Positions 1-8,645 are shown, numbered from the stretch's first letter. The stretch: DNA of 20,549 nucleotides from Hydrogenophaga intermedia (GCA_945869245.1 CAMBOY010000019.1:1-20549), one strand, 5' to 3'. Notes: generated from the letters alone by a model not told the origin. A program made the numbers and translations.

Positions 1-775
1 CTGCCTGCGCGCTTTCTAGGCTTGAGCGCCAGCGCAGCACCTGGGCGCGCGGCGGCGCGTGGTCCAGGTCCCAGTCGCTGAGCACCAGTCGCTCACGGGC
101 ATCGGCCAGCGGGTGTGTGGCCGGGCGGTGGGTGTGGCCATGGATCAGCTTGCTGCCTTGGCAGGCGCTCAACTGGGCTTGGCTCCAGGCGGTGTCCACA
201 TCGGCCCACACCGCAGTGGCTTGGGCTTGTCGGGCTTGGCTGTGTTCGCGCATGGCGTGTGCCTGGGCCCAACGCTGGGCCAGGGGCTGGGCCAGAAAAG
301 TGGCGCGCCAGTCGGGGTGGCGCACCTGGGCGCGAAAGCGCTGGTAGTCGGTGTCGTCCACACAGCCAGCGTCGCCGTGGCTCAGCACCACCGTTTCCGT
401 GCCCAGGGTCAGCGCACACGGGTCGGTCAGGGCGCTCATGCCCATGTGCTGGCAGGCGTCTGCGCCGAGCAAGAAGTCGCGGTTGCCTGCGATCCAGTGC
501 ACTGCGCTGTGCTGCGCCGCCGCTTGCACGACCGCTGCGCAGCGCTGCAAGTGGCGGCTGTCGGCATCGGTGGCGGTTTCGGCGTGCAGCGCGTCGTCGC
601 CGACCCAGACCTCAAACACATCGCCCAATAAAAACAGGGCGTCGGGCCTGTGGCCATCGACACCCTGTTGCAGGTAGCGCTCAAACGCGGCGGTGGTCAG
701 CGGCAGGGCGGGGCTCAGGTGCAGGTCGGACACGAAGTCCACACACCGCCAGTGCGCCGCCGCCTGCAGCCGCAT
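1..775 (-). CDS. lpxH: UDP-2,3-diacylglucosamine pyrophosphatase LpxH (3' end cut by window edge)
   Basis: LpxH hydrolyses UDP-2,3-diacylglucosamine to lipid X and UMP, the fourth step of lipid A synthesis, at the inner face of the cytoplasmic membrane. Reading the minus strand from the ATG at 775 gives 258 codons without a stop before the window ends. The metallophosphoesterase motifs appear in order: SDLHLS (D17, H19), GDVFE (D52), GNRDF (N98), SHGD (H133) and HGHTHRPA (H212-H216). At about 258 residues it is already as long as typical family members (E. coli about 240), so only a few C-terminal residues can be missing. The start lies 4 bases after the ppiB stop, which implies cotranscription. 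Family assignment is firm; the C-terminus is unseen. Confidence 0.93.
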   Translation of the reverse strand, partial: MRLQAAAHWRCVDFVSDLHLSPALPLTTAAFERYLQQGVDGHRPDALFLLGDVFEVWVGDDALHAETATDADSRHLQRCAAVVQAAAQHSAVHWIAGNRDFLLGADACQHMGMSALTDPCALTLGTETVVLSHGDAGCVDDTDYQRFRAQVRHPDWRATFLAQPLAQRWAQAHAMREHSQARQAQATAVWADVDTAWSQAQLSACQGSKLIHGHTHRPATHPLADARERLVLSDWDLDHAPPRAQVLRWRSSLESAQA

Positions 776-779
776 GGCG

Positions 780-1286
780 TCAGCAGACCACGGCTTTTTC
801 AATCACCACATCGGTCACCGGCACGTCGCTGTGCATGCCTTTGCGGCCGGTTTTGACCGCTTTGATGCGCTCGACCACGTCGGTGCCATCCACCACTTTG
901 CCAAACACCGCATAGCCCCAGCCTTGCGCGCTGGGGGCTTTGTGGTCGAGGAAGCTGTTGTCGGTGACGTTGATGAAGAACTGTGCGGTGGCCGAGTGCG
1001 GGTCGCTGGTGCGGGCCATGGCCACTGTGTAGTTGGCGTTTTTCAGGCCGTTGTTGGCTTCGTTGTCGATCGGATCGTCGGTCGGCTTTTGTTTCATGCC
1101 CGGCTCGAAGCCGCCGCCTTGGATCATGAAGTCCTTGATCACGCGGTGGAACACGGTGCCGTCGTAATGGCCTTTGGCCACGTAGGACAAGAAGTTGGCG
1201 ACGCTCTTGGGCGCTTTGTCGCTGTCCAGTTCCAGGGTGATCACGCCATGATCGGCGATGTGCAATTCGACTTTGGGTTGGCTCAT
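780..1286 (-). CDS. ppiB: Peptidyl-prolyl cis-trans isomerase B (cytoplasmic cyclophilin)
   Basis: A 168-residue cyclophilin that interconverts cis and trans Xaa-Pro bonds. It has no signal peptide: the protein begins MSQPKVELH and goes straight into the first strand of the fold, so it should be cytoplasmic. Family motifs are clear: HYDGTVFHRVI with the catalytic Arg, the FMIQGGG loop, AMARTSDPHSATAQFFIN and GYAVFGKVVDG. It lies 4 bases downstream of the secreted cyclophilin gene and 4 bases upstream of lpxH. Its close similarity to that neighbour suggests a tandem duplication, with one copy exported and one retained. Confidence 0.95.
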   Translation of the reverse strand: MSQPKVELHIADHGVITLELDSDKAPKSVANFLSYVAKGHYDGTVFHRVIKDFMIQGGGFEPGMKQKPTDDPIDNEANNGLKNANYTVAMARTSDPHSATAQFFINVTDNSFLDHKAPSAQGWGYAVFGKVVDGTDVVERIKAVKTGRKGMHSDVPVTDVVIEKAVVC

Positions 1287-1290
1287 GCTG

Positions 1291-1860
1291 TTACTTGTCC
1301 AGGGTTGCTTTGAGAATCGTCACGGGGGTGTTGGGCACGTTTTGGTGCATGCCCTTGTTGCCGGTGGACACGGCGCGAATTTTGTCGACCACGTCCATGC
1401 CGCTGACCACTCGGCCGAACACAGCGTAGCCATGGCCGTCGGGCGAGGGTGCGTTCAGCATGGCGTTGTTCACCACATTGATGAAGAACTGCGAGGTGGC
1501 TGAATTCGGGTTGCCAGTGCGCGCCATGGCGATGGTGCCGCGGTCGTTTTTGAGACCGTTGTTGGCCTCCAGCGGGATTGGCGCGCGGGTGGGTTTTTGA
1601 TTCATGTCGGCGGTGAAGCCGCCGCCCTGGATCATGAAGCCGTCAATAACGCGGTGAAACACCGTGCCGTCGTAGTGCTTGTCGCGCACATATTGCAAAA
1701 AGTTTTCTGCTGTTTTGGGCGCCTTGTCGGCTTGCAGTTCCAGCACAAAATCGCCCAGCGATGTGCTGATCCGCACTTTGGGCAGTTCGCTGGCGTGTGC
1801 CGCCAGTCCACCCAAGCACAGCGCCAAACCCACCGCCACTGTCCAGTATCGACGTTTCAT
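1291..1860 (-). CDS. ppiA: Secreted (periplasmic) peptidyl-prolyl cis-trans isomerase A
   Basis: A 189-residue cyclophilin with an N-terminal signal peptide: positive MKRR, a hydrophobic stretch at about residues 8-20, and a likely signal peptidase I site after AHA at residue 23. The mature part carries HYDGTVFHRVI, FMIQGGG, AMARTGNPNSATSQFFIN and GYAVFGRVVSG, so an active prolyl isomerase fold is expected in the periplasm. Its ATG overlaps the stop of the upstream L,D-transpeptidase gene in an ATGA arrangement, which supports this start and suggests translational coupling. The context with a transpeptidase and LpxH points to envelope biogenesis, but no specific client can be read from sequence. 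Confidence 0.93.
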   Translation of the reverse strand: MKRRYWTVAVGLALCLGGLAAHASELPKVRISTSLGDFVLELQADKAPKTAENFLQYVRDKHYDGTVFHRVIDGFMIQGGGFTADMNQKPTRAPIPLEANNGLKNDRGTIAMARTGNPNSATSQFFINVVNNAMLNAPSPDGHGYAVFGRVVSGMDVVDKIRAVSTGNKGMHQNVPNTPVTILKATLDK

Positions 1861-3290
1861 CCTGCATTGCCTTCAAAAAATATGCGCCATTCGTTGCCTT
1901 CGCGCACCCAGTACTGGCGCCGCACCACGGCGTTGCTCTGACCCACGGCGACCTCTCCAAACGTCACCACCATGGTGTCTTCGGAGTCGCGCCAGCGCAG
2001 CACCGACAGGTCGCGAATCTCCGTGGGCCGGCGAAAGCCGCTGCGCACTTCGGACTCGACACGGGGCCACCATTGGGCCAGTTTGCGACCCTGCGCCTGA
2101 AAGCGCTCTGAGTAGAGATCACGCAGCCCAGCCAAGTCCCCTTGTACACGGGCGTTTTGCCATGCGCGCAAGTGGCTTTCAAACAAGTCGCGATCGGCCT
2201 GCAGGGCTTCGGGCTCGACCCAATGCAGCTCTTTGGCGATGACCACCGGCGTGGTGCGGGTGCGCACCGTGGCCAGCACCCGTTCCAAATCGGGGTTGGA
2301 CAGCACCACACAGCCGTCAGAGGCTTGGGGCGCGCGCACAAACTGTTCGCGCGGCGTGCCATGCAGCCAGATGCCTGAACCGGTCTTGCCGCGTTGCACA
2401 TCGAGTGCGTTCGGGTAATTGATGGGCAAAGCGCCCACGCCGTAGAGGTCGGGCAGGTTTTGTGGGTTCAAGCTGCTGGTGATGTAGTACACCCCCAGCG
2501 GTGTGCGCTTGTCGCCTTCGACCCATTTGTCGATGCCCGAGAGACCCACCGAAATGTAGAAGTCGGCCACCAAGCGCAGTTGTGGCGGTGCGTCTTGGGC
2601 CGCCGGTGGGGTGGTGTTTTCAAACAGGTACAGGCGCGAACGGGAAGCGTCCACCGCAATGGCGTGCCGGCTTTGGTTGGATAGGGCCAAAAACTGGGTT
2701 GGAATGTGGCCCTGGGGTGGCCGATCCGAGAGCGCGCGCAAGCGCCGCGCCGACTCTTCGCGCAGGTTGCGCAATTGCTCGCGCACCGCTGGGCGGTCTT
2801 CTGGCATGTCGCCGAGCTGTTTCACCGGGCGGGTCTGCAGATTGAGCAGATCGCCGTACACCAATTGAGCGAGTTGAAAATTCGGATGGTCTTTGACCAG
2901 GCTTTCGGCCTTGCCCAAAGCCTGTCGCGCCGCGCCTTGCCCGATCAATTGGTAGATCTCGATCAGGCGGGCTTCGGCTTGCCCGAGTTGCGGCACGAGC
3001 GCTTGGAACTGCTCCTGCTCTAAGCGCACAGGCTCAGCGGCCGGGTCTTTGTTGGGGTTGAAGGCCGCCAGCAACGTGGGCACTGCCACCGAACTGGCCG
3101 CTTGCGCCGGTGTGGGTTTGCCGTCGGCGGCGTTGGCCGAGGACCACATTTCGCTGGCGCCCCACACCCCCAGGCTGCCGCTGAGCACCAGCGCCAAGCC
3201 AATGCCTAGCCAACGGCGTGCACCGGAGGGGCGAGGGGAGTCGGAAAACATAAAACGGCTCCCGCGACGGAGTGACAGTTGTGGGCGCAT
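1857..3290 (-). CDS. L,D-transpeptidase (YkuD fold) with C-terminal NTF2-like domain
   Basis: A 477-residue envelope protein. Residues 26-45 form a hydrophobic segment after a basic start, acting as signal peptide or membrane anchor. A helical, TPR-like stretch lies at about 100-150. The YkuD catalytic domain spans about 205-352 and contains the substrate-binding His (HGTPREQF, H310) and the nucleophile motif SDGCVVLSNP (C327). Residues 368-477 resemble the NTF2-like domain found at the C-terminus of L,D-carboxypeptidase/transpeptidase proteins of the Csd6 type. The enzyme would make or remodel 3-3 peptidoglycan cross-links or anchor proteins; which of these cannot be told. The stop of the upstream TPR gene and this ATG share a base (TGATG), which supports the start at 3290; an internal ATG at 3251 is the alternative. 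Confidence 0.9.
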   Translation of the reverse strand: MRPQLSLRRGSRFMFSDSPRPSGARRWLGIGLALVLSGSLGVWGASEMWSSANAADGKPTPAQAASSVAVPTLLAAFNPNKDPAAEPVRLEQEQFQALVPQLGQAEARLIEIYQLIGQGAARQALGKAESLVKDHPNFQLAQLVYGDLLNLQTRPVKQLGDMPEDRPAVREQLRNLREESARRLRALSDRPPQGHIPTQFLALSNQSRHAIAVDASRSRLYLFENTTPPAAQDAPPQLRLVADFYISVGLSGIDKWVEGDKRTPLGVYYITSSLNPQNLPDLYGVGALPINYPNALDVQRGKTGSGIWLHGTPREQFVRAPQASDGCVVLSNPDLERVLATVRTRTTPVVIAKELHWVEPEALQADRDLFESHLRAWQNARVQGDLAGLRDLYSERFQAQGRKLAQWWPRVESEVRSGFRRPTEIRDLSVLRWRDSEDTMVVTFGEVAVGQSNAVVRRQYWVREGNEWRIFFEGNAG

Positions 3291-4303
3291 CAGGATCCGG
3301 CGATTTCCCGAACAATCAGCCAGCGGTTACCGCTTTTCACCATTTCCAGTGTTTTGCGGTTGCTCGAATTGAGGTTGTCGGACGCGTAGTTTTGGCGGAA
3401 CTTGGCCGTGGCCCGGTCGCCATTGACGGTGATTTGCAAGTCTTCGACTTGCACATTGATGCGGCTGCGCGGCACGATACGGGCCTGGCGCTCAGACTCC
3501 CAGTTGGCGCGCGACTGGCCGCCAGCAGGGACAAAGTTCGGCGCATACGAGCCGACATAACCCTTCATGTCCTTGGCCGACCAGGCCTTGGCCCAGGTCT
3601 CGACCGCTACGCGCACATCGCGCTGGGCGTCGGTGTTGGCGGCTGGTGCTTCTGCGGCTGGTTTGGGCGCAGGCGCGGGCGCGGCTGCAGGGGCTGGCGC
3701 AGCAGCCGGGGCGGCTGCGGGCGCTGCCGCCACCACCGCCGGGCGGCTGGTACCAGCAAACAGGGAACGGATCAGGTTGAGCTTGGGCGGCACGCCCGAA
3801 TTGCCCGAGTCGAGCTGCAGGGCGCGGCTGTAGGCTTGGCTGGCGAGCCGGGCGTACACATCACCGAGGTTTTCGTGCGCGGTGGCGTAGCTTGGGTTGG
3901 TGCGAATCGCCATTTCGAGCGCAGCCCGCGCTTTGTCAAACTGGCTTTGGGCGGCGTAGAGCACGGCCAGGTTGTTGTAGGGCTCCGGCAGCTCGGGGAA
4001 GTCTTCGGTCAGCTTGGTGAAGGTGGCAATCGCGTCCGTCGGTTTGCCGCTTTCGGTTTGAATGACGCCTTTGAGAAAGCGCATCTGGGCGTCGCGGGGC
4101 TTGGAGGCCAGGTACTGATCGGCTTTGGCCAGGGCTTCGCTGTACTGACCCGCGCGCAACAAGCGGCCCACCTCGGCGGTTTCGTCGGCCTGGGCGTGCA
4201 CCGGCATGGACAGCGCCAGCCACGCCGCAGCCAAGCTGGCCATCAAGGTGGTGCGCATGGCCGTGGGGGCGGAGAAAGAACGGACGTTGGATCGGATGGT
4301 CAT
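3290..4303 (-). CDS. Periplasmic TPR protein with C-terminal NTF2-like domain
   Basis: A 337-residue protein from the ATG at 4303, chosen because GAGG lies 4 bases upstream and a signal peptide follows (hydrophobic core ending MPVHA, cleavage near residue 37). Residues about 42-170 form tetratricopeptide repeats, for example GQYSEALAKADQYLASKP, KPTDAIATFTKLTEDFPEL and FDKARAALEMAIRTNPS. An Ala/Pro-rich linker follows at about 190-225, and then an NTF2/SnoaL-like domain with the VETWAKAWSAKDMKGYVGSY opening. The domain matches in style the C-terminus of the neighbouring L,D-transpeptidase, and the two genes overlap by one base. A scaffold or partner role for the transpeptidase is my inference. 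A longer reading frame to 4507 exists but lacks signal-peptide logic. Confidence 0.85.
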   Translation of the reverse strand: MTIRSNVRSFSAPTAMRTTLMASLAAAWLALSMPVHAQADETAEVGRLLRAGQYSEALAKADQYLASKPRDAQMRFLKGVIQTESGKPTDAIATFTKLTEDFPELPEPYNNLAVLYAAQSQFDKARAALEMAIRTNPSYATAHENLGDVYARLASQAYSRALQLDSGNSGVPPKLNLIRSLFAGTSRPAVVAAAPAAAPAAAPAPAAAPAPAPKPAAEAPAANTDAQRDVRVAVETWAKAWSAKDMKGYVGSYAPNFVPAGGQSRANWESERQARIVPRSRINVQVEDLQITVNGDRATAKFRQNYASDNLNSSNRKTLEMVKSGNRWLIVREIAGS

Positions 4304-4566
4304 GAAGCCTCGGACAAAAACAGAGCGGTGAGGTTCAAAAGGCCGGCCAGTGCAGACACTTTTGTAAACCGTAGGCATGATTTTTGATTGTATCTGACCC
4401 CTCTGGCGCAGCGCGGCGGCGGGATGAAAAAGCGCGGGCTCTGTGCCGATTTGCGCGCGTTTGTCAAGCGCACGCCGACCAAACAAGCGGCCTGGGCTCG
4501 GGCACAATCGCCCCCTCAGCGGGCCGGTGGCCCCCTGCCGTTTTTTGGCCCCCGGCCGCCAGCGTC
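4304..4566. promoter_or_regulatory. Divergent intergenic region between the envelope operon and cysS
   Basis: This 263-base gap separates divergent genes, so it must hold promoters for both. Toward the minus strand, TACAAT (rc of 4386-4391) is a reasonable -10 for the TPR operon. Toward cysS, CACAAT at 4503-4508 is a possible -10. Neither has a convincing -35. No coding sequence or riboswitch was recognised. Confidence 0.35.
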
Positions 4567-5943
4567 ATGTCCTTGCAGATCTACAACACCCTGTCCCGTC
4601 AGTTAGAAGCCTTTGTTCCCCAAGAGCCGGGTCATGTGCGCATGTATGTGTGTGGCATCACGGTGTACGACCGCTGCCATGTGGGGCATGCCCGCTCGGC
4701 GGTGGCGTTTGACGTGGCGCGCCGTTGGCTGGTGCAGCAGGGCTGGCGTGTGACGTTTGTGCGCAACATCACCGACATCGACGACAAAATCATCCGGCGC
4801 GCGGTGGAGAACGGGGAATCGATCCGCGCGCTGACCGAGCGCATGATCGCTGCCATGTACCGCGATTTTGATGCGCTGGGCATTGAGCGCCCGACCTTCG
4901 ACCCCCGTGCCACCGATTACGTGCCGCAGATGCTCGACATCGTGCGGCGCCTGGAAGACAAAGGCCTCGCCTACCGCACCACAGCGGGCGATGTGAACTA
5001 TGCGGTGCGCCAGTTTCCCGGCTACGGTAAGCTGTCGGGCAAGTCGCTGGATGAGCTGCAAGCCGGCGAAAGGGTGGCGGTGGCCGACGACAAGGCCGAC
5101 CCGATGGACTTTGTGCTGTGGAAAGCGACCAAGCCAGACGAACCGGCGGACGCCCGCTGGGACAGCGACTACGGGCCAGGTCGCCCGGGCTGGCACATCG
5201 AATGCTCGGCCATGGCCTGCGCGCTGCTGGGTGAGACGTTTGACATCCACGGCGGTGGCGCCGATTTGCAGTTTCCGCACCACGAAAACGAAATTGCGCA
5301 GAGCGAAGGCGCCCACGGCCAGACCTTGGCGCGGTTTTGGATGCACAACGGCTTTGTCAATGTCGACAACGAAAAAATGTCCAAAAGCCTGGGCAATTTC
5401 TTCACCATCGAAGACGTGCTCAAGACCTTTGACGCCGAAACCTTGCGTTTTTTCATCGTGCGCGCGCACTACCGCAGTCCGCTGAATTATTCGGATGCGC
5501 ACCTCAACGACGCCCGATCCGCCTTGCGCCGCCTCTACACCGCGTTGCAGTCGGTCGCACCCGACGACAGCGCGCTGGACTGGAGCGAGCCGCACGCGCA
5601 GCGCTTTGCCGCCGCCATGCACAACGACTTTGGCACGCCCGACGCGGTGGCGGTCCTGTTTGAGCTGGCGTCTGAAGTCAACCGCTCGCGCAGCCCACAG
5701 CTGGCCTCGGTGCTCAAGCGCCTGGGCGCGGTACTGGGCCTGTTGCAACAAGACCCGACTGCGTTTTTGCAGGGTGGGCAGCAAGACGATGTGACCGATA
5801 TCGAGCGCCTGATCGCTGAGCGCGCGGCCGCCAAAGTGGCCAAAAACTTTGCCGAGGCTGACCGCATTCGTCAGGCCTTGCTGGCGCAGGGCGTGGTGCT
5901 CAAGGACAGCGCCAGCGGCACCACCTGGGAGCGCACCCGATGA
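4567..5943 (+). CDS. cysS: Cysteinyl-tRNA synthetase
   Basis: A 458-residue class I aminoacyl-tRNA synthetase that charges tRNA-Cys in the cytosol. Seen in the sequence: the HIGH-type motif HVGH at 38-41, the KMSKS motif at 270-274, and the four expected zinc ligands C29, C213, H238 and E242 (CGITVYD, ECSAMA, FPHHENE). Length is normal for the family (E. coli 461). The start is the ATG at 4567, giving the usual MSLQIYNTLSR opening; the frame runs upstream to 4384, but that extension is not family-like. Its stop overlaps the next start (ATGA). Confidence 0.97.
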   Translation: MSLQIYNTLSRQLEAFVPQEPGHVRMYVCGITVYDRCHVGHARSAVAFDVARRWLVQQGWRVTFVRNITDIDDKIIRRAVENGESIRALTERMIAAMYRDFDALGIERPTFDPRATDYVPQMLDIVRRLEDKGLAYRTTAGDVNYAVRQFPGYGKLSGKSLDELQAGERVAVADDKADPMDFVLWKATKPDEPADARWDSDYGPGRPGWHIECSAMACALLGETFDIHGGGADLQFPHHENEIAQSEGAHGQTLARFWMHNGFVNVDNEKMSKSLGNFFTIEDVLKTFDAETLRFFIVRAHYRSPLNYSDAHLNDARSALRRLYTALQSVAPDDSALDWSEPHAQRFAAAMHNDFGTPDAVAVLFELASEVNRSRSPQLASVLKRLGAVLGLLQQDPTAFLQGGQQDDVTDIERLIAERAAAKVAKNFAEADRIRQALLAQGVVLKDSASGTTWERTR

Positions 5944-6593
5944 ACGCGGCGGCTGTGCTGGTGCCGGTGCCCGACGGCGCACCGGCCTATTGGGCTGAGG
6001 CCTGCAAGCACCTTATCAAGCGCGATCGGGTGATGAAAAAGCTCATTCCTCAGCACCCAGGCGCTTGCCTGCAGTCGCGCGGTGACGCCTTTGTCACGCT
6101 GGCGCGCAGCATCGTGGGCCAGCAAATATCGGTCAAGGCCGCGCAAGCGGTGTGGGAGCGTTTTGAGCGTTTGCCCAGCGACATGGCGCCAGCCCAGGTG
6201 CTCAAGCTCAAGGTGGACGATATGCGCGCCGCTGGCCTGTCCGCGCGCAAGGTCGAGTACCTGGTCGACCTGGCCCTGCACTTTGCCAATGGGCAGTTGC
6301 ATGTGGACCAGTGGGTCGGCATGGAGGATGAGGCCATCATCAAAGAGTTGGTGGCCATCCGGGGTGTGGGCCGCTGGACCGCCGAGATGTTCCTGATTTT
6401 TCACCTGATGCGACCCAATGTCTTGCCCCTGGACGATGTGGGGCTGATCAACGGCATCAGCCAAGCCTATTTTTCGGGTGAGCCGGTGAGCCGCAGCGAC
6501 GCCCGCGAGGTGGCCGCCAATTGGGCGCCATATTGCAGTGTGGCGACTTGGTATATTTGGCGCTCACTGGACCCCGTGCCGGTCACTTATTGA
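5940..6593 (+). CDS. DNA-3-methyladenine glycosylase, AlkA-like HhH-GPD family
   Basis: A 217-residue helix-hairpin-helix DNA glycosylase that removes alkylated purines to start base-excision repair. Seen: SIVGQQISVKAA near residues 57-68, the hairpin IRGVGRWTAEMFLIF at about 139-153, and the Pro/Asp loop LPLDDVGL with D166 at the catalytic Asp position. It is the short form without the N-terminal AlkA domain of E. coli. It overlaps cysS by 4 bases and is followed by accA after 30 bases. It lacks the four-cysteine FeS cluster of endonuclease III. Substrate range cannot be read from sequence. Confidence 0.9.
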   Translation: MNAAAVLVPVPDGAPAYWAEACKHLIKRDRVMKKLIPQHPGACLQSRGDAFVTLARSIVGQQISVKAAQAVWERFERLPSDMAPAQVLKLKVDDMRAAGLSARKVEYLVDLALHFANGQLHVDQWVGMEDEAIIKELVAIRGVGRWTAEMFLIFHLMRPNVLPLDDVGLINGISQAYFSGEPVSRSDAREVAANWAPYCSVATWYIWRSLDPVPVTY

Positions 6594-6623
6594 GGCATGC
6601 ACGCCCATGCCCGGGAGAAACTG

Positions 6624-7604
6624 ATGGCGAAAAAGACATTTCTGGACTTCGAACAACCGATTGCCGAACTGGAATCCAAGATCGAAGAGCTGCGCTACGT
6701 GCAGACCGAGTCTGCGGTGGACATCTCCGACGAGATCGAGCAGCTGGGCAAAAAAAGCCTGCAGCTCACCAAAGACATCTACAGCAGCCTCACGCCCTGG
6801 CAGATCACCAAGATCGCGCGCCACGCAGACCGGCCTTACACGCTGGACTATGTGCAGGACATCTTCACCCACTTTGTGGAGCTGCACGGCGACCGCCATT
6901 TTTCGGACGACCTGAGCATCGTCGGCGGTCTGGCGCGCTTCAATGGCCAGCCCTGCATGGTGATTGGCCACCAAACAGGCCGCGACACAAAAGAGCGCGG
7001 TCTGCGCAACTTTGGCATGACCAAGCCCGAGGGCTACCGCAAGGCATTGCGCTTGATGAAGCTGGCTGAAAAATTCAAGCTGCCGGTCTTCACCTTCGTC
7101 GACACCCCGGGCGCCTACCCCGGCATCGACGCCGAAGAGCGTGGCCAATCCGAGGCCATTGGCCGCAACATTTTCGAGATGGCCCAGCTGGAGGTGCCCA
7201 TCATCAGCACCATCATCGGAGAAGGCGGTTCGGGTGGTGCGCTGGCCATCGCGGTGGCCGACCAGGTGCTGATGTTGCAGTACTCGGTGTATTCGGTCAT
7301 CAGCCCGGAAGGCTGTGCGTCCATTCTGTGGAAAACCAGCGAGCGCGCCAGCGATGCGGCCGAGGCACTGGGCATCACCGCCCACCGCTTGAAGGCACTC
7401 GGCCTAGTCGACAAAATCGTCAACGAACCGGTCGGCGGCGCCCACCGCGACCCCAAGCAGATGGCGGCTTTTTTGAAGCGCGCGCTGGCCGAGGCCCACC
7501 GTCAGGTGGCCGATCTCAAGACCAAAGAGCTGATCGAGCGCCGCCACGAGCGCCTCAACAGCTATGGCCGCTTCACCGACACCAAAGCCGACGCCAAGCG
7601 CTGA
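6624..7604 (+). CDS. accA: Acetyl-CoA carboxylase carboxyltransferase subunit alpha
   Basis: A 326-residue subunit that, with AccD, transfers the carboxyl group from biotin to acetyl-CoA, giving malonyl-CoA for fatty acid synthesis. The start at 6624 is preferred over the ATG at 6597 because GGGAG lies upstream and the protein then opens MAKKTFLDFEQPIAELE, as in relatives. The crotonase-fold core is clear, with FVDTPGAYPGIDAEERGQSE, IIGEGGSGGALAIAVAD and YSVISPEGCASILWK. Length is standard (E. coli 319). The zinc domain is in AccD, which is not in this window. Confidence 0.97.
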   Translation: MAKKTFLDFEQPIAELESKIEELRYVQTESAVDISDEIEQLGKKSLQLTKDIYSSLTPWQITKIARHADRPYTLDYVQDIFTHFVELHGDRHFSDDLSIVGGLARFNGQPCMVIGHQTGRDTKERGLRNFGMTKPEGYRKALRLMKLAEKFKLPVFTFVDTPGAYPGIDAEERGQSEAIGRNIFEMAQLEVPIISTIIGEGGSGGALAIAVADQVLMLQYSVYSVISPEGCASILWKTSERASDAAEALGITAHRLKALGLVDKIVNEPVGGAHRDPKQMAAFLKRALAEAHRQVADLKTKELIERRHERLNSYGRFTDTKADAKR

Positions 7605-8556
7605 ATGGCGCCTTGACGACCGCCTGCAGGCGGCGCTGGAGAGCTGTGACGGCCTGCCGGGGCCTTTGGGTGTGGCCTGCAGCGGCGGCGCCGATTCGGT
7701 CGCCTTGCTGTTGGCGGCGCACCAGCGTTGGTCGGGCCAAGTCACGGCCTTGCACGTCAATCATGGGCTGCAAGCCGCAGCGGCCGACTTTGAGCGCTTT
7801 GTGGTCGATGTGTGTATGCGACTCGGCGTGCCGCTCTGGGTGCGTTCGGTTGCGGCAGCACACCGCGCGGGCGAAAGCCCCGAAGACGCCGCCCGCCAAG
7901 CCCGCTACCGCGCGCTGGCCGATATGGCCCAGATCCACGGCCTGAGCCATGTGCTGCTGGCCCAACACGCCGACGACCAAGCCGAGACGCTGCTGCTGGC
8001 CCTGTCGCGTGGCGCGGGTGTGTCCGGCCTGGCGGGCATGCCGGTGGAGATGGATCGCCACGGCGTGCGTTTTGTGCGGCCCTGGCTGACCCAGCGCAGC
8101 GCCGATCTGCGGGCTTGGTTGCAGACCCAAGGTCAAGCCTGGTGCGAGGACCCCAGCAACCAAGACACCCGCTACACCCGCAACCGGCTGCGCCACACGG
8201 TGCTGCCGGCGCTGGACACCCAATTCCCCGGCTTCGTCGCCTGCGTGGCGCGCAGCGCCGCCCACTGCGCCCAAGCCGACGGCCTGCTCGGTGAGCTGGC
8301 ACAGATCGATTTGCTGCAGACTGGATCGCCGCCCACCATCGCCGGCCTGCAAGCGCTCAGCGACGCGCGCCTGGCCAACGCCTTGCGCCATTGGCTGCGG
8401 ACCGAGGCGGGCCGCACGCCCAGCACCGCCCAACTGCACGAGCTGATGGCGCAGATTCGCGACTGTCGCACCCGGGGCCATCGCATCGCCATCAAGGTTG
8501 GGTCGGGGCAGGTGCGGCGCGAGGGCAGTCGTTTGGCTTACCTGCCACCTTTATAA
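7564..8556 (+). CDS. tilS: tRNA(Ile)-lysidine synthase
   Basis: A 330-residue enzyme that converts C34 of tRNA-Ile(CAU) to lysidine with ATP and lysine, changing both charging and decoding. Seen: the PP-loop SGGADS at 40-45, QHADDQAETLLLALSRG, and EDPSNQDTRYTRNRLRH. It is shorter than E. coli TilS (432) because the C-terminal region is reduced, as in many betaproteobacteria. The ATG at 7564 lies inside accA with a 41-base overlap in another frame. It is the only ATG before the family core, but a later non-ATG start is possible, so the first 15 or so residues are uncertain. Confidence 0.92.
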   Translation: MAASPTPKPTPSAEWRLDDRLQAALESCDGLPGPLGVACSGGADSVALLLAAHQRWSGQVTALHVNHGLQAAAADFERFVVDVCMRLGVPLWVRSVAAAHRAGESPEDAARQARYRALADMAQIHGLSHVLLAQHADDQAETLLLALSRGAGVSGLAGMPVEMDRHGVRFVRPWLTQRSADLRAWLQTQGQAWCEDPSNQDTRYTRNRLRHTVLPALDTQFPGFVACVARSAAHCAQADGLLGELAQIDLLQTGSPPTIAGLQALSDARLANALRHWLRTEAGRTPSTAQLHELMAQIRDCRTRGHRIAIKVGSGQVRREGSRLAYLPPL

Positions 8557-8557
8557 T
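8529..8557 (+). promoter_or_regulatory. Candidate lysC promoter
   Basis: A perfect TATAAT at 8552-8557 overlaps the tilS stop codon. The 17-base-spaced -35 (TCGTTT) is weak. The transcript would start near 8564 and carry a leader of about 80 bases. That leader has no purine-rich ribosome site before the lysC ATG, only CCCCCCTCCAACACACA. Confidence 0.4.
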
Positions 8558-8645
8558 TCAAGGCTTTGTCCGGTGCGCCCCACCGGGTTGTGGGACCGTC
8601 TGGCGGTGGCTGTGCGGCCCGTTTTCTTCCCCCCTCCAACACACA

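Noticed and set aside
59..915. Long plus-strand frames opposite lpxH and ppiB
   Set aside because: They are high-GC shadows of well-supported minus-strand genes; they show no family motif and have Ala/Gly/His/Arg-rich composition.
3272..4387. 371-codon plus-strand frame opposite the TPR gene
   Set aside because: The opposite strand has a signal peptide, TPR motifs and coupled starts; this frame is Gly/Arg-rich with no recognisable domain.
8557..8645. Lysine riboswitch in the lysC leader
   Set aside because: The leader is only about 80 bases and lacks the multi-helix architecture; L-box riboswitches are not expected in betaproteobacteria.
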